Origin: Vespa crabro
Lineage: Eukaryota; Arthropoda; Insecta; Hymenoptera; Vespidae
NCBI RefSeq assembly: GCF_910589235.1
Contig: NC_060970.1
Location: 5,552,487-5,616,486, forward strand
DNA length: 64,000 nucleotides
Reading direction: 5' to 3'
The notes beneath the pieces are model-generated. The model worked only from the letters and a program-made list of their open reading frames with translations. It did not search any database and had not been told where the DNA came from. The translations under genes were made by a program, and so were the position numbers. Each line of letters opens with the position of its first letter. The first letter of the stretch is position 1. Shown here one piece after another: positions 24,517 through 38,331 of the stretch.

Positions 24517-25453
24517 GTTTTTCCTCGGCCTACCCGTGGAAGAGGTTCGTTTGACCCTCATTTATTTACAATTTATGCATATATTATATTCCCTTATTAG
24601 TAGGAGCTTTCGAGTAAAATCTTTTTCGAAATAAATACTAATGTTTTTCTTTAATTTCGATAAATCTCTTTTATCTATCGACAAGGAATGCTAATGACAT
24701 CGGTTAGTCGATCGGTGATTCGTATTCTATTATATTCTATATCGATTTTTAAATGGATTACGAAAAATGGAAGTTTTCAGAAAGAAAAAGATGATAAGAA
24801 AAAAGAAAACGAAGGATCGCAATTTCTCAAAGTTTATTACGAACGAGATCCTTCCCTCGAAGATTCTAGGAGACCGAAGAAACAATTTAAAAAATAACAG
24901 AGAGAGAGAGAGAGAGAGAGAGACTCTTTGTTATCTTTCGCGAGAGTTCCTGTCTGGTTCGTTCAAGTGTTATCTAACTATGAAAATTGCAAGCTTTCTT
25001 CCACGCATCCAACTTCTCTCTCTCTCTCTATCGCTCCAAACGCAATCCAGCCCCTTTGCGCACGCAAGTACAAACGCAAACACAGCTAGGCGTCCTATCT
25101 CATCTAGATAAGACACCTCTAGTTCGTCATTAGTTTCCAGTTAAATTTCGTTTTAACCACCGAACACTTTATTATAACGTCCCTTGTAAAAATCTCTGAA
25201 CCATTTTCCTTCCTCATCCATTTCTCTCCCTCTCGTTCTTTAGAGGACTTTAATCTACGTGGTGGTAAACCGAACGAAGATCGAGCGTAAGTTTAATCGA
25301 AAATTAAATTACGAGAAAGAGAGATAGTGATGGGGAGGAGGGGGGAGGGCTAGAGAGAGAGAGAGAGAGAGAGAGGATTAACAAAGTTAGGAATTAGACG
25401 GCAACAGCTAACGGTTCCTCGAGTAAGGATAAATCTTTAGAAGGAAATAACTT

Positions 25454-25497
<44 letters not shown>

Positions 25498-26970
25498 GAA
25501 AAGCAACACAGCACATCCCTTTACCCGCGAAGAGAGCGAGAGAGAAACGGACAGATTATAAAACTCGTTCCAACTCAAAAGCTAGGAAACTTGTCATTGC
25601 GAGAAGCAAACGTTTGCAAGCATGGGAATGAAAATTTGTGACAAGGGAGTTTTTATATCGTGGAAAAAGAAAAGAAAAAGAAATTACACTTTGAGCCAAA
25701 AGTCTTTCGAGATAAGAATCGCGTTCCGATTTAGTGAATTCCCTTGACGTGAATTTCTTTATCGTGGAATCTTTCGACGAATCTGATCGAAAGGACAAAA
25801 GAGAAAAAGAAAGGATCTATATTTATTCGACAATAAAGTTACCAGTAAGGAGTAAATAAATTTTTGTGATTTCAGGGAAGAAGAATATTTGCGAACGACG
25901 ATAAAAGATATTATTATCAAGGAACAATTCATATCGCGAGCGTTTGATATCACAGGATGGCGAAATGGAAACGTCTCCGAGACCGGGCTATCTCGGTTTT
26001 TTTTATCTGAGTCGCGTCTGGTTTTCCATCGACGGAACTTCCGTTCCCAGGGAACTTTCCTTCCGGGGTATTTGGCTCTCGAGACTACGACGGATTCGAG
26101 AAAATTCTTTCCTGGTAGGTATTATCCGAACTTTCTTCTCGTGCTTTTCTATATCGAAATATATAGAATAATATTCTCTCTAGAAAGTTTTTTCCAGTAA
26201 CGAGAACCGATTCGATATTAAAAATAATTAAATGAAATAGAAAAGCCGATGATTAGTTTCGCGTGAAGGCATACATAGAAAATTGGAATCGACATCAAGC
26301 AGAAAAATACCATTTAGATCCTCCTAAGGGTAGTTCGAAGAAGAGAAAGCCCTTAAGTTAAGTGGTTGAATTTACGTGGCATACCGATCGAGTATCGAAT
26401 CAATTCGAGTACCACCTAATCTATTACAACGCATGACCGCAGACAGACTTTCTTCGCGTCTAATGCGAATTTCAATTACGTAATTATAGGAGGAGACACT
26501 TCTTCTTATAGAAATTGGAGTCGCGCTCAACGACAAAAGTTTCAAAGTTTTATACGAAAAATAATCGTCCGTTCGGTACGATTTACTTTAAAAGGGTAAA
26601 AAAGGAAAAGAAAAGAAAAGGCGTTCCTTTTACTTTACCTTATATCTTTTATAATGCAACGAGCTACGATTACCGCTAGGTAAAGTTCTCTCGCAAGAAG
26701 CCCGCGGCGGCGCAACCCTCGTGCGTCTTAATTCTCACTTTTTTCCTACGAACCGTGCAACGCGGTTACTCCCAACGCAGGAGGGAAAACAGCAGCCCTG
26801 GCAATGCCTTGGAGAACGAGGAGGATGAGGACGCGTTTCCGGTCTAGATAACCTCAAAAGCTACGCTCCTTGTCAAAGTCTCAAAGAGTTTAAAGAACCT
26901 TACGAAATATTCCGCAGGGCCAACTCCTCTCCAACTCTCCTCTCCTTCCTCGCCTAACTCTTAACTTTAT

Positions 26971-26971
<1 letters not shown>

Positions 26972-27023
<52 letters not shown>
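26972..27023. repeat. (AG)n microsatellite
   Basis: About 26 uninterrupted GA units, among the longest in the window. Confidence 0.95.
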
Positions 27024-27026
<3 letters not shown>

Positions 27027-27200
27027 CTGTGAGAAATTCAAGGCACGTTCAATTTCTACCGATGATATACACAATTACTTTCGTTTTGATCACTTACGCA
27101 CGTTGTTAACACGTTCGTCAAAGTTTCTTTTTCATTTTGTACCCGTCGATAAGTAAGTATTTGCCTATCCTACGTCGTTCCGATCGATAATTATTATCCA

Positions 27201-27284
27201 TATCGATAAACGTTCGATCTTGTATCGATATATCTTTATCGATATATGTATTCGACAATATTTCGGCCATTATCGATATCGATA
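27201..27284. promoter_or_regulatory. Cluster of five TATCGATA (DRE-type) octamers
   Basis: Perfect TATCGATA octamers start at 27201, 27223, 27237, 27271 and 27277; the last two overlap. In Drosophila this palindrome is the DNA replication-related element bound by DREF, and its CGATA half is bound by the insulator protein BEAF-32. The function here is inferred from the motif only. No gene start is identified beside it. Confidence 0.45.
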
Positions 27285-27747
27285 AACACCTTTATATTTA
27301 TTCTCAATAAAAAGTTTCTTTTTCTGCTTCTTACCTGCGATGATTCTTAATAACTTGCCTTAATAAAGCCTCTCGAACTTTCTCTTCTTTTTCTTTTATT
27401 CTTTCATTTCTACTTGTAGAATACGTTCTCCCGCAATTTGGCCGCATATAACGCGCCTCAAGCATCTCTTTTTTTCTTTTTCTTCGACGATTGCCGCCGA
27501 GTCAGTAACGGGCTGCTTTGCAAAAGTCGTTCTACCGACTTTCTCCTTCGTTCGACGTAATTCAAATAACGTCCCGATGCTTTTTCTATTCCCCCCCCCC
27601 CCCCACAGCCCCGCTCACCCAATTCTCGTCGCACAAGCTCGGTGATATATCGCGTCGTTCGGGTCACTAGACATCTCGACTCACTTTTCCGCATTACGTA
27701 TTTTGTCGCGGCTACTTAATCGGCCGGCCAACTTTTTCCAGAGAAAA

Positions 27748-27782
<35 letters not shown>

Positions 27783-28276
27783 AAGAAACGATGGAGCGTT
27801 TAATTGGCCGAATAGAAATCGATGTCACGCTCTTACGCTTTTTAGCACCACTAATTTAACCGTTTGTTAGCACCGTGTCGTCGCACACCAGGGAAATAAA
27901 GACGATATTCTTCTACTCTCGGAAAAGTGTCTCTTTTCTTTCCCTTTTCTCCTCTAAAGCGTTAATAATAATAAAAAAAAAAAAAAGCTCGCTCTCTTTT
28001 CCCTTTCTTATTTCAAACGACTCGTTATTTTCTTATTATTCCGCCGCCATTGCCATTAATCAGGGCCGGCTCGTGTACATATGGTACCACGAGCTCGAAA
28101 GCTAAACTCGAAATTTTCATCATCCACAAGTTAACGTGCTAATTAGAATGACGCGTTAGATCGTCGGGAATATGGAGTACGGGGAAAAAGAACAAGAAAG
28201 AACCTTGCAATGATTTTTCCCAATCTCCTCCATTGTTCCTTGTTAAACCCGGTATACGCGACGCACGAATAAAAGT

Positions 28277-28280
<4 letters not shown>

Positions 28281-28324
<44 letters not shown>
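28281..28324. repeat. (AG)n microsatellite
   Basis: About 21 GA units. Confidence 0.95.
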
Positions 28325-28327
<3 letters not shown>

Positions 28328-30545
28328 TACGGAAATTTTTCGAAGGATCGTTGGGACGGCAGCAGAGGGGCGGGGAGACCCCTCGTATTTTCGTCAGTGG
28401 GGAGATTCGTTTACCGGGCAAATTTTCTGTATTTCACGTTTTTCGCGTTTCCCGCGACTATCAACGTCACAACCTTTTCCCTCCCGCTCTTCCCGCTGCA
28501 AGCTCGTTCCTATCCTTTTTTCTATTCGCTCTCCTTTTTTTGGAGGCTTTTTGTTTTGTTTTCTTTTTTTTTGTTGTTCCCGCGGTAGCCTCGAAACGTC
28601 GGAGAAACGCAACGTGACGTATTTCGGTCGGTTGGAAACGACGATGCGTAAAAATGACAGAGCTCGTCTGTTTCTGCCTCCTATTACTTTTGGCGCTCGT
28701 ACCAACGAACCACCGAGCAAACCAACCAGCGACACGAGGATGCTTTTATTTTTTTCTTTTTTTTTTTTTTTTTTTTCGAAATACTCTTTCGAACCAATCG
28801 ATATATCCGATGTACCACCTATACGTACGGTATCTCTATGTATTATCGGTTCGAGGTACGACTACGTCCCGAAAAACGATCACTTTTCTCACTTGGATAT
28901 TCACCCACACTCAAAATCTCTCACTTCCTTTTTCAAGCTTTTATCTTATCAATTCTAATCGTTTTACTCGCGTCATTTTTTCCTTTTTTTACTTACCCTG
29001 GTAAGTAAGGTATAATGAGAGTGAGGGGATCGTGCTTTTGTCTTCTCTTTGGTTGGACAGAGAGAGGACGGACGACAGATAACGAGGCTCCTCGATCAGG
29101 GAATATCCTTATCCTTATCTGTGACTACTCTATCCCGTGACCTTAATTTCGCCCTAAACTTAATTCGTCAAAGAATTGAAAAAAAATCGTCCGATCGGTC
29201 ATTTGCTTTCTCACGAACCGAAGAAAAAAAGAAAGGGAATTAGCTCCGAGAAAAAAGAAGCGATTCACCTTTAAGAGAGCTAAGCGCGTGGGTAAAAAAA
29301 GAAAAGCGACGTTTTTATCATCGGTCGGTAAAATCGATCGCTAAAATGGGCGCGAATTTCAAGATTACCAAAACGACGACGTATGCATATCATCTTCCTC
29401 CGTCCATTCCAATTTCTCGAGCACCTGTTTCCTCTTTTTCTTCTTTTCTCTCTCTTCACTTTTTTTCTTTTCTTTTCTTTTCCTTTTCCCACGGATTCGA
29501 GCCAGCGATTTCGTCTAGATGCGAGAATTAGGTCGGTGCGGGTTAATTATGCTGATATTTACGGGAATCCCTTTGAAATTAATTCGGACGCGGTAGTCTG
29601 GAAACTCGAGAACGGGAACTTTTCTAATCGACCAACGAATTAACCGTCATTGAGTGAACGAAAAGAAAAAGGAAGAAAATGACGCGAGGTTGAACGAATT
29701 TAATCGTCCCAATATCTACATTGTTTAATTTAACATTTTTATTTATCTTAAATTCCGATATCACCGCATATTATTATCCTAGCGAATGCAACATAGCTTT
29801 TTGATAAGTTTTTTCATCATAATAACAATAAAATATGTGCCGCTTCTCGTATATAAAGAAAAAGAAATTAATATTATTGCGTATTCTCATGAATGCGCAT
29901 CCACCACCCTATTCCTGTGGGAAATAAAGTGCACGTAAATCGTCGTGCACACAATATCTATGGAATCGGAGTTGATCGAAACGACTCCTTTGTGTCGGAG
30001 CTTCCCCTTTTGCGAATGCTACTGCTCGATCCGTTCTGTAGACACTGCTAACACTCTCTCCGAATTTAAGAAAAGCCTTCTCCTACGCGCTCGCTCGCGC
30101 TTCCATCCCCATCGGCTCTCTTCCACCCTTATTCTCTTTATCGTTCGGTCTCTTTATACGCTCTCTTTAGGTCGTCACCGTACCTTACTACCCTCTCCAT
30201 TTTCCCACCTTTTTCTTCCCTTCTTTCTCTTTATACGATATTCTCGTTATACCATGCATCTCTTTTACTATGCATCCTGATCGATTTCTTTTCTTTTACT
30301 TTTGAAAAATTCGTCAATTAATCTTTACGAATACATGAAAAAATCAAAGTTTCATTTCATTATTAAATATCACAAAACTTCTTTATCGAAGGTGCACAAA
30401 TTTTTAACCCGACTAATCTAATAGACCCGACAAACTCCCTATATAGCAACTTTCTTACTTTCCTACGATACTACGTGAATTCATCGCGAATGCTTTTGCT
30501 ATACGCGATTGGCTCCAAGAGTCGCTTACTGACGTGTCACCCCAA

Positions 30546-30587
<42 letters not shown>

Positions 30588-32249
30588 CCGTATAAGTAAG
30601 TCGAAAGTTCATTAAACGAAGTTTCAGAGGAAACTCACTGTGGCGGGGGGGAGAGAGAGTATAATTCCCGTTCGTTTGGAAGTTTCTTCATTGATCGAGC
30701 GAGAATCTCGTTGTCCGTGGTCGGAGCCTGCCTCGAATCGTTTACGCTCTTTTCATCCCCTCTTCCTCCACCTTTTCTGGGTCCTTTGTCAAATGCCATT
30801 CTTGTAGAAAGAGATGGACACCGTCGTACGTACGTACGTACGTACGTACAAAGAAATCAAAGGAACCGACCAGATAAAAGCTTCGTTTCGTTATTAAACA
30901 TTCATGAAAGTTGTTTATCGGCGATACAAATTTAATCCCGCTAGTAATCTCAACAACTCTGCAGATGGCTACTTTATTACCTTTATACGACACTTACTCG
31001 TTTCACTTATTCCGTAAGAACAGAGGTATGGAAGATATTAATATAGTTTATCAGAATTAATCAAATTACCATACGAGCGCAGTAATTATCTTATTTCTAC
31101 CTACTCGTTCTCTCTCTTTAGAAATCTCCACTCCTTTATACGCATCAACTTTTAATTGCCTAATTGATACAGACCCCCAAAAGAGTGTAGTTCTAAAGCC
31201 CTTTTAAAATCTACTATTAAAGATTTCCTTGCAAATATTCTTTGTATGCAAAAGCAAAAAATGTATGTATGTATGTTTATGCAAAATTACTGTCTTTTGC
31301 TAGAGTTTACATTTTCTCGATACCCATTGAAAGGATAGTAACATATAATGATCGTAACATTATTGTCACTTGCTAGGAAGTTGGTCTTCTTCTATTAATT
31401 CTACTAATCTTTAGATGTAATATTGATTTCTACCTATGAATAGGAGATAAGATTTTTTATTAATTAATTGTGTATTAAAAGATATCCGAGTTGTAAAAAC
31501 TCTTTACATATTATCTCTATGTACGACCTTTATATTCTTCTTCTTCTTCTTCTTCTTCCTTTGATCCCATGAATAGTCAGATATAGAAATTTGCAATTTC
31601 ATGCTCATTGAGTGCCAGTTGATAAATTAGTGAGAAACTTGGGCGACTAATGAAAAACATATTATGAACGTTAATAAAAAAGCAATAAATAATAATGTAA
31701 CAAAAAAGGATAGAAATATTTTTGCCTTTCTTCTTTCTAAATGAATTTCTTCCAGATAGACCACCACCGTAGTCTTTTATCTCTCTCGCACCCATTAAGT
31801 CTCTTCCTCCGGTCCTCTTTAAATCCCAATTTCTTCGGGCGTTGTTGAGTCAAGCGAAAGCAGTCTTTTCGTCGATGCAATCAGGCTACTACTGTGTGCG
31901 AGTGTGTAAGGCGGATAGTACGTGCAACCTCAGTATCATAAAGTCACATTAAGGACTGTCCGGCGTATTTTCCTTCCAAGCCAATATGGCGTTCATGTCC
32001 TTAATACCACGCGTGCTCCATGGCTCCAACGGATCCGTCGTCGTCGTCGTCGTCGTCGTTTCTAAAGGCACCTTATTTCGCTCAATCGATTCTCTTTCCC
32101 TCGCTGGCTCCTCCTTGGGTGATACTCTGCGCATATAATTAAAGAAAAAAAATAGGGGTTTATTAAATATTCAGGGCAAATTATAAAGAGGATCTTTTGA
32201 GATCGTATGGCAGTGAACATTAAGAAATTTCGCAATTTTATGTCATTGA

Positions 32250-32250
<1 letters not shown>

Positions 32251-32287
<37 letters not shown>
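32251..32287. repeat. (GT)n microsatellite
   Basis: About 18 GT units, followed by a short (AT)n and (CATA)n. Confidence 0.95.
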
Positions 32288-32288
<1 letters not shown>

Positions 32289-33145
32289 TATATGCATGTG
32301 TACATATATATATATATATACATACATACATAGAAGCAATCGAATATATGTTTGGCAACCCTTCAACTTGCTACAGCGACTACTTGTCGATATTGTCTTG
32401 AGTATTGAGTTTCCGCTTTCTAGGAGTTACGCCTACACGAACGATAATTGATTTATCGAAAGCGCAAGATACGCGCCTATGCAAACCGATTTCCTTGGAG
32501 GAAATATCATCAAGAACAAAAGAGAGAAGAGAGGCGTGCCTATCCAACTCAATAACAATTGAAACACACATGTACATATGCATATATATATTTAAAACTT
32601 ATATACGCACACACATTTCGAACTCATCACTAAATTGAAATGATGAAAAAAAAAAAAAAAAAAATAACTTGGTAAAATTAAGAGAAATAATCGTTCGTAA
32701 AAGTATCGGTAATATGTTCGGCCAAGTACGACAATAAATTTTCTGTAATGAAATATGGATGCTTTGTAGCAGTAATCGGGTCAATTAAACGACGAAAGAC
32801 GATGAGATCGTATTAAGGAGGAAAAAGAGGGGAACGATGTCGTTTCGAGATAAAATGAGAACGAGAGAGGGAGAGAGAGAGAAATAGATGGATATATACC
32901 CTCTCTATTTTCCTCGATATTTACTTTCCTCATACAGGACGATAGATAATTGTCAGATCGAGCGAAAAAACAATTATTTCGAATGAAAATACTTATTAAT
33001 TTGGTTGAATGGATATACGGAGATAGTAAGCGATGTCATCTTACGTTTGGCAAAGAAAAATTTTCTAGACAAATTTCGACTTTCGCGTCGATTTTCTTCT
33101 TCTCGGGGGAAACAAAAAAAAAAAAAAAAGAAAAAGGAAATAAAG

Positions 33146-33393
33146 CTACCTATTCCTAGCTGTCTTCGGCCGTCGTTTCTGTGGCTTATCCTGTAACGGA
33201 TTGCGAGTACCACCATTTTGCTCGACCTCGTCCTTAATTGTTTCGACAGACTTCTTACGATCTTTGTTCAGGATACGCTTCGTTGGTTCCTCTTCCGGGC
33301 CATTCAGCAAAGACCCATAACCGATAATATTCTTGTCGACGTACGACGACGTCGACGTCGACGATGACAACGATGCCGGCACCTTAACCGACA

Positions 33394-33424
<31 letters not shown>

Positions 33425-33531
33425 ACTGCCACTGGCAGACTTGCGTCCAGATTTTTTTCTACTCTTCATAAATCTGTTGTTCGCCGACCTGATTCTTCGT
33501 AGATAGGACTCCGTTCCTAACGTTTTTTCAT
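33146..33531 (-). CDS. iav: iav coding exon 12: C terminus with poly-Ser
   Basis: It completes Asn940 and encodes residues 941-1067 with stop at 33148-33146. An 11-residue Ser run (975-985) comes from AGT plus ten TCG codons at 33395-33427. The end is very basic (KPQKRRPKTARNR). The acceptor TTTAAG is weaker than the others but gives the only in-phase join I found. Confidence 0.8.
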
Positions 33532-36462
33532 CTTAAACAAATACAGGGAATATTTCAACATTTTATAACAACTCTCTCCTCTTCTTTCTTTTTTCGTTAA
33601 ATTATAATTCGTTTTTTATTTCTAATTAAAATTGGAGAATCGACATAAAAGTCCATAAAAAGTTAAGATAAATAAACAATGAATTATCTTACTAGCGCAA
33701 AGATCATTGTCGCTAGACTCAACAAAGTATTGCTTTTTCGGCAGAAAAGTTTCGACGGTCGTGGGTATCATGATCATAGCTAAGCCTTCTAAAATTTGTG
33801 ACTTCGATCGTACGTCCGTCTCTATCTTTACTGATTTTTCGGCAACCTCCAACACATCTTTGGCCAATTTAGGAAGCAATTCTTGATCGTTCGTCAACTC
33901 CGATGCTATGATCAATTTCAAAAACGGATCTTCTTCTTTCGACAGCTTCGATTCTAAACATAAATATAAAAGTTTTTCTTTTCCTTTCTCCATTCTAATA
34001 TCAAACATTAATCATTTAATGGACGATTTCGTTAATTAGATCGGAAGAGATGATGGATCTTTAATAGATCAAAAACATGAAATTGCTTTTCGTTTTTTCT
34101 TTTCTCTTTGACGAACTCACCAATGGGAACATTTGTTGTGGGTTCAACGGGTTTCTCAATGAAATCTGTAGTAAGCTCAGTTAATTTGGTCGAACTTGCA
34201 AGTTCTACTTGACAATTCTCTCGAACATTCGTTGAAGGCACACTCTGACAACTACTAGTGACTTCTGATTGCATCTTAGCCTGTTGTTTCTCGTTCACGT
34301 TGCCGTCAGGTATTCTCTCGGTGGTACCCACAGGGAGATTCAAATCATGAGCGAAGGCCATCACGTCCAGAGCTGCGGTGAGTGCGTCACCAAAGCCAGC
34401 GGTCAATGCGGAAACTTCGGTGTTACCGCCGACGTTTGCACTGAAATGTAATCGTAATAATTCTTACGTCAATCGCTCCTAAAAATAAAGTTGTCAACAA
34501 TTTAACATTTACTTATATAAATCTTTCCTCTACTTTTACTTAATTATTAAATTGCCTTTACATATGCCGCAGCAATATAAAAAGATTCAACAAGAACAAC
34601 TGCAATTTAACGCACAATAAGTATCATATATGTGAAAACATGTCTATTTGTTGACTACAAGCTACCGAGACATATTAGCACTATTTTCTCTATCAACAGT
34701 TTTAGAATCGTATGAACGGATGAAAATGAGAAAATAGCTCTGAATCCTATTCCATCTTTTTTACTCTACTCCTAACGCAAACAGGAAGTAATTATTGATT
34801 ATGAAACGACGACAGAGAGAGAGAGAAATGAAAGAGATATGTTACATCTCGGTGCAGACTCTTGAGTCATTTCTTGCCAAGGCCACACGTACAAGGCAAA
34901 ATTCATGCTCCCTGCGTTTTTGTATTTTTCACCGACGAGTCACTCGCCGATCCTATTTCCGCAACGTGTACGCATATATTTCTAATGTATCATAAAGAAA
35001 GACAGATATATAGAAACGTAATACGGAGTAAATTGAAAGCGGCTCATGAAATATTCAACTTGCATTTCATTTGACTAGGACGTTCCTTTGACAAAAAAAG
35101 AAACATTTTAGAAAATTTCTTCGATAACAAACAATTTGTTTCAATTTTTGCTATAACTCATAAATATTTCTAGAAATTGCACACCCACACACACACTATA
35201 CATATAGATATAGAAAAAGATAGAGGGGTGTGTGCTTATAATTGAATTTTTATATTGCGTAACATATAATGAAGTTGAGTAATACGTACTGATGTCTACA
35301 GAGCGACTATATCTCATAATCAATTACATCACAATTTATATAGATTATAGTCATCACTTGCCTAGCTCGTATAGGCGTTGAAAAGGATTCCCGTCCCCAC
35401 ATTATCTGTCGCAATTCCTCGCCAGTCATGCCTCGTTTCTTCAGCGCGTTTATCGTGACTTTTCCAACGCGCTGTAAACAGAATAAACAATTAATCAACA
35501 CGACTGGATAATTTCATTAATGATTCATATATGACATTTTTTTTTCTTTTTCTTTTTATCAAACACCACTACATCGTAAACTAAGTAAATCTAGTAAATC
35601 TAATAAATATTAATTAATTAACAATGATTAATTATGTCGTACTTTACTCTATTTGCTTGTTTCCATTTATTTACCTTTCTTTCTTTTTTAATGAAAACAA
35701 TATCGTAAAATTGTTAATTAAACAAACTCACTTTTTATATCTACATGCATACACGCGGATATGCATATGTACATGATATCTAATAATCGAGAAAAGCGAA
35801 TTATATTGGTTTCATTAAACTTATTAATTTCGAAATCGTTAATAAAAAATAAGGAAAAATTGTTGATATCATTTAACCAATCCGTACATACGTACAATTG
35901 GTTGCTCGTAAAGAGATGGGGAAACAATATCACATTATGCGATGCGATAAAAGCTCACAGCATGGTGTCCTTTTAATTATGCTAGTCGTGCGATTAATCG
36001 ACCGATTGAGTTACGTGCAACGAGTGAGCGAGAAAGAGAGAGATAATAGAGTTATATAATATTATCGATTTCAACGATCAACGCTTATGTGTTTGCTTGT
36101 TACTCGTATTGTAACGACGAAATCGTTAAATAACTATTAAAAATACTTTTATGCTTTTCATCATCTTCATATTTTGACTTTTATTAACTTTATATCGACT
36201 TTTTCTTTCTTCCGATTAGAAAAATTTCTATTATATATAAGACATTAATTCTAATCAAATTCATCGTCAGACACTAATTGTGAGATCAACATTTAATCGC
36301 GAGTCGCTGAAACGTATTGCACGTTGCCTTTAGACGATACATATGGATCTTTCGATTAATCCTCATGGATTAGGATATTAATTGTGCCTATTAAAAAGGC
36401 ACATTGCAAATACGTACATAATTGCGCGTACGTATAAACATAGACGGTATTAATATCTTTGG

Positions 36463-36496
<34 letters not shown>

Positions 36497-37784
36497 CGAT
36501 CGTACATATATATACACACACACCAAATGCGGAATGGATTATTAATTGGATTGTGCGCCTAATGCATATTACAATTTTTGCGATTATTTCTTATACGATA
36601 TTAATGAAATCGATACAAACTAATTGTGTAATTTTTAATTAATTCCATTGCTAATATGTTGATAAGTTTGTAAATAGCAATATGTACTTAGATCGTTGGC
36701 AATTAATCCTTATAGAATGTTAATACTAATCAAAATCATCAGTATATTCCAATTGTGTAATTTATAATTAATTCCGTCGTGCTAAGGGTACACACATGTT
36801 TACCCCGTAATATGTACTACATAATTTAATTATAATTCGATTTATCCTTACAGATTGTCCTTCATAGGATATTAATACTAATCAAATTCATCGATGGACT
36901 AATTGTGAAATATATAATTAATCACATGGTCAAGCTATATGCTTGCGCATAGATGATAGATAATATGTGACACACGTAGACGTTTCGATTATTCCTTATA
37001 GTATCACGATACCAATATCCTAATCAAATTCATCTATATATAAGACGTATAGATATACAGATAATAGCGAAATCGATAATTAATTACATCATTAAGATTT
37101 ATACATATACGTAGGTACGTACGTAAACGTCGTAGCACACTTTCGTCGTTCCTTCTCGGCTCGTACGTTAATACTGAATCAAAGTCATTGAACGTGGATT
37201 GTATATACTCGGATAAATTGTAAACAAGTATGTATGTGTGTATCTTTTCTTATTTAGATACCTTATACCTTTTCCGTAACCTTCGCGTATATACAAAAAC
37301 CAAGAGCCAAACACGTCAAGGTATGTTTACTATGCCTGTGAAACTATTTCTAATTACTTTAAATAAATTTCTCCATTTCTCATAGAAATTTTCTTTATTA
37401 ATTTATTATACTCATTGCATATTATGACGACGATATTCCTATGTAATAATACGTACCATATGTTTCGATTAATTCCTACGCATTAATGATATTAGTTTTA
37501 ATAAAATTCATTAACGCATTATTGGTGAAATAAATCGATATATTTGGTTAGATTATAAATTCTAAACGCGACGATACATAGTCAAACGCAATAAATAAAT
37601 TATACACAGATAACGGCACAAATGTACAGAATACGAATGCATAGAGCAAAATTTACCATGAAACAATTTATTATTTAAAATATATGTCAATACGAGAAAA
37701 ATCTGTCCAAGTTTTCTTCCTAAATTTATTACAGTCATTGCACCATGCCACATGCACGTCCACACATGTACACATATACATGTG

Positions 37785-37831
<47 letters not shown>

Positions 37832-38297
37832 ATGCACATGTGTAATATAAGTTGAAAATCAATCGAATGGAAAACCGATAAATAAATTTGAGAGAGTGCA
37901 CAAATCTCCCTATCGAAATTGATTGTGAGTGGGTGCGTGCATGCGTACGTGCTGTTGGCGATAAACGAATCGATAAATAAACGATAAATGAGAGAAATAA
38001 ATAACAAAAAATGGTGAAACCTCACCTTCCAATTAGAGACTGCACCCTTACGTTGCTTAGCTCTCGTTTTCGATTTACTCTTGATTATTAATACACCTCT
38101 CTCTTCGTACGTTGGATTATTCGGATCGTTACTCGGACCTAACTTTATGCTGTATTCTTGTAGATAATTTTTCGCATCGTCTTGGGATACTGCACGCTCC
38201 AACGACACCACTATTTTTGCCCACTGTATAATAGCAATTAACAATTAATATTACATTTGTTTGTGGCGTGTATTTACACACACGCACGCACACACAC

Positions 38298-38331
<34 letters not shown>

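Larger units (their letters stand above)
24446..33145. other. Intergenic stretch between the pseudogene and iav 3' end
   Basis: No intact gene was found. It holds long (AG)n/(CT)n tracts (for example 25458-25495, 26972-27023, 28281-28324 and 30549-30582), a C run near 27592-27604, a (CGTA)n repeat at 30826-30849 and (CGT)n at 32036-32060. It also holds a (GT)n tract at 32251-32287 and a DRE-type octamer cluster listed separately. The 3' UTR of iav must lie in the lowest kilobase or so above 32000, but I could not fix a polyadenylation site. Confidence 0.65.

Noticed and set aside
28233..28958. 241-codon + strand open frame
   Set aside because: It runs through an (AG)n tract (RERERE) and T runs (FFFF), has no ATG start, no recognisable domain and competing open frames on both strands.
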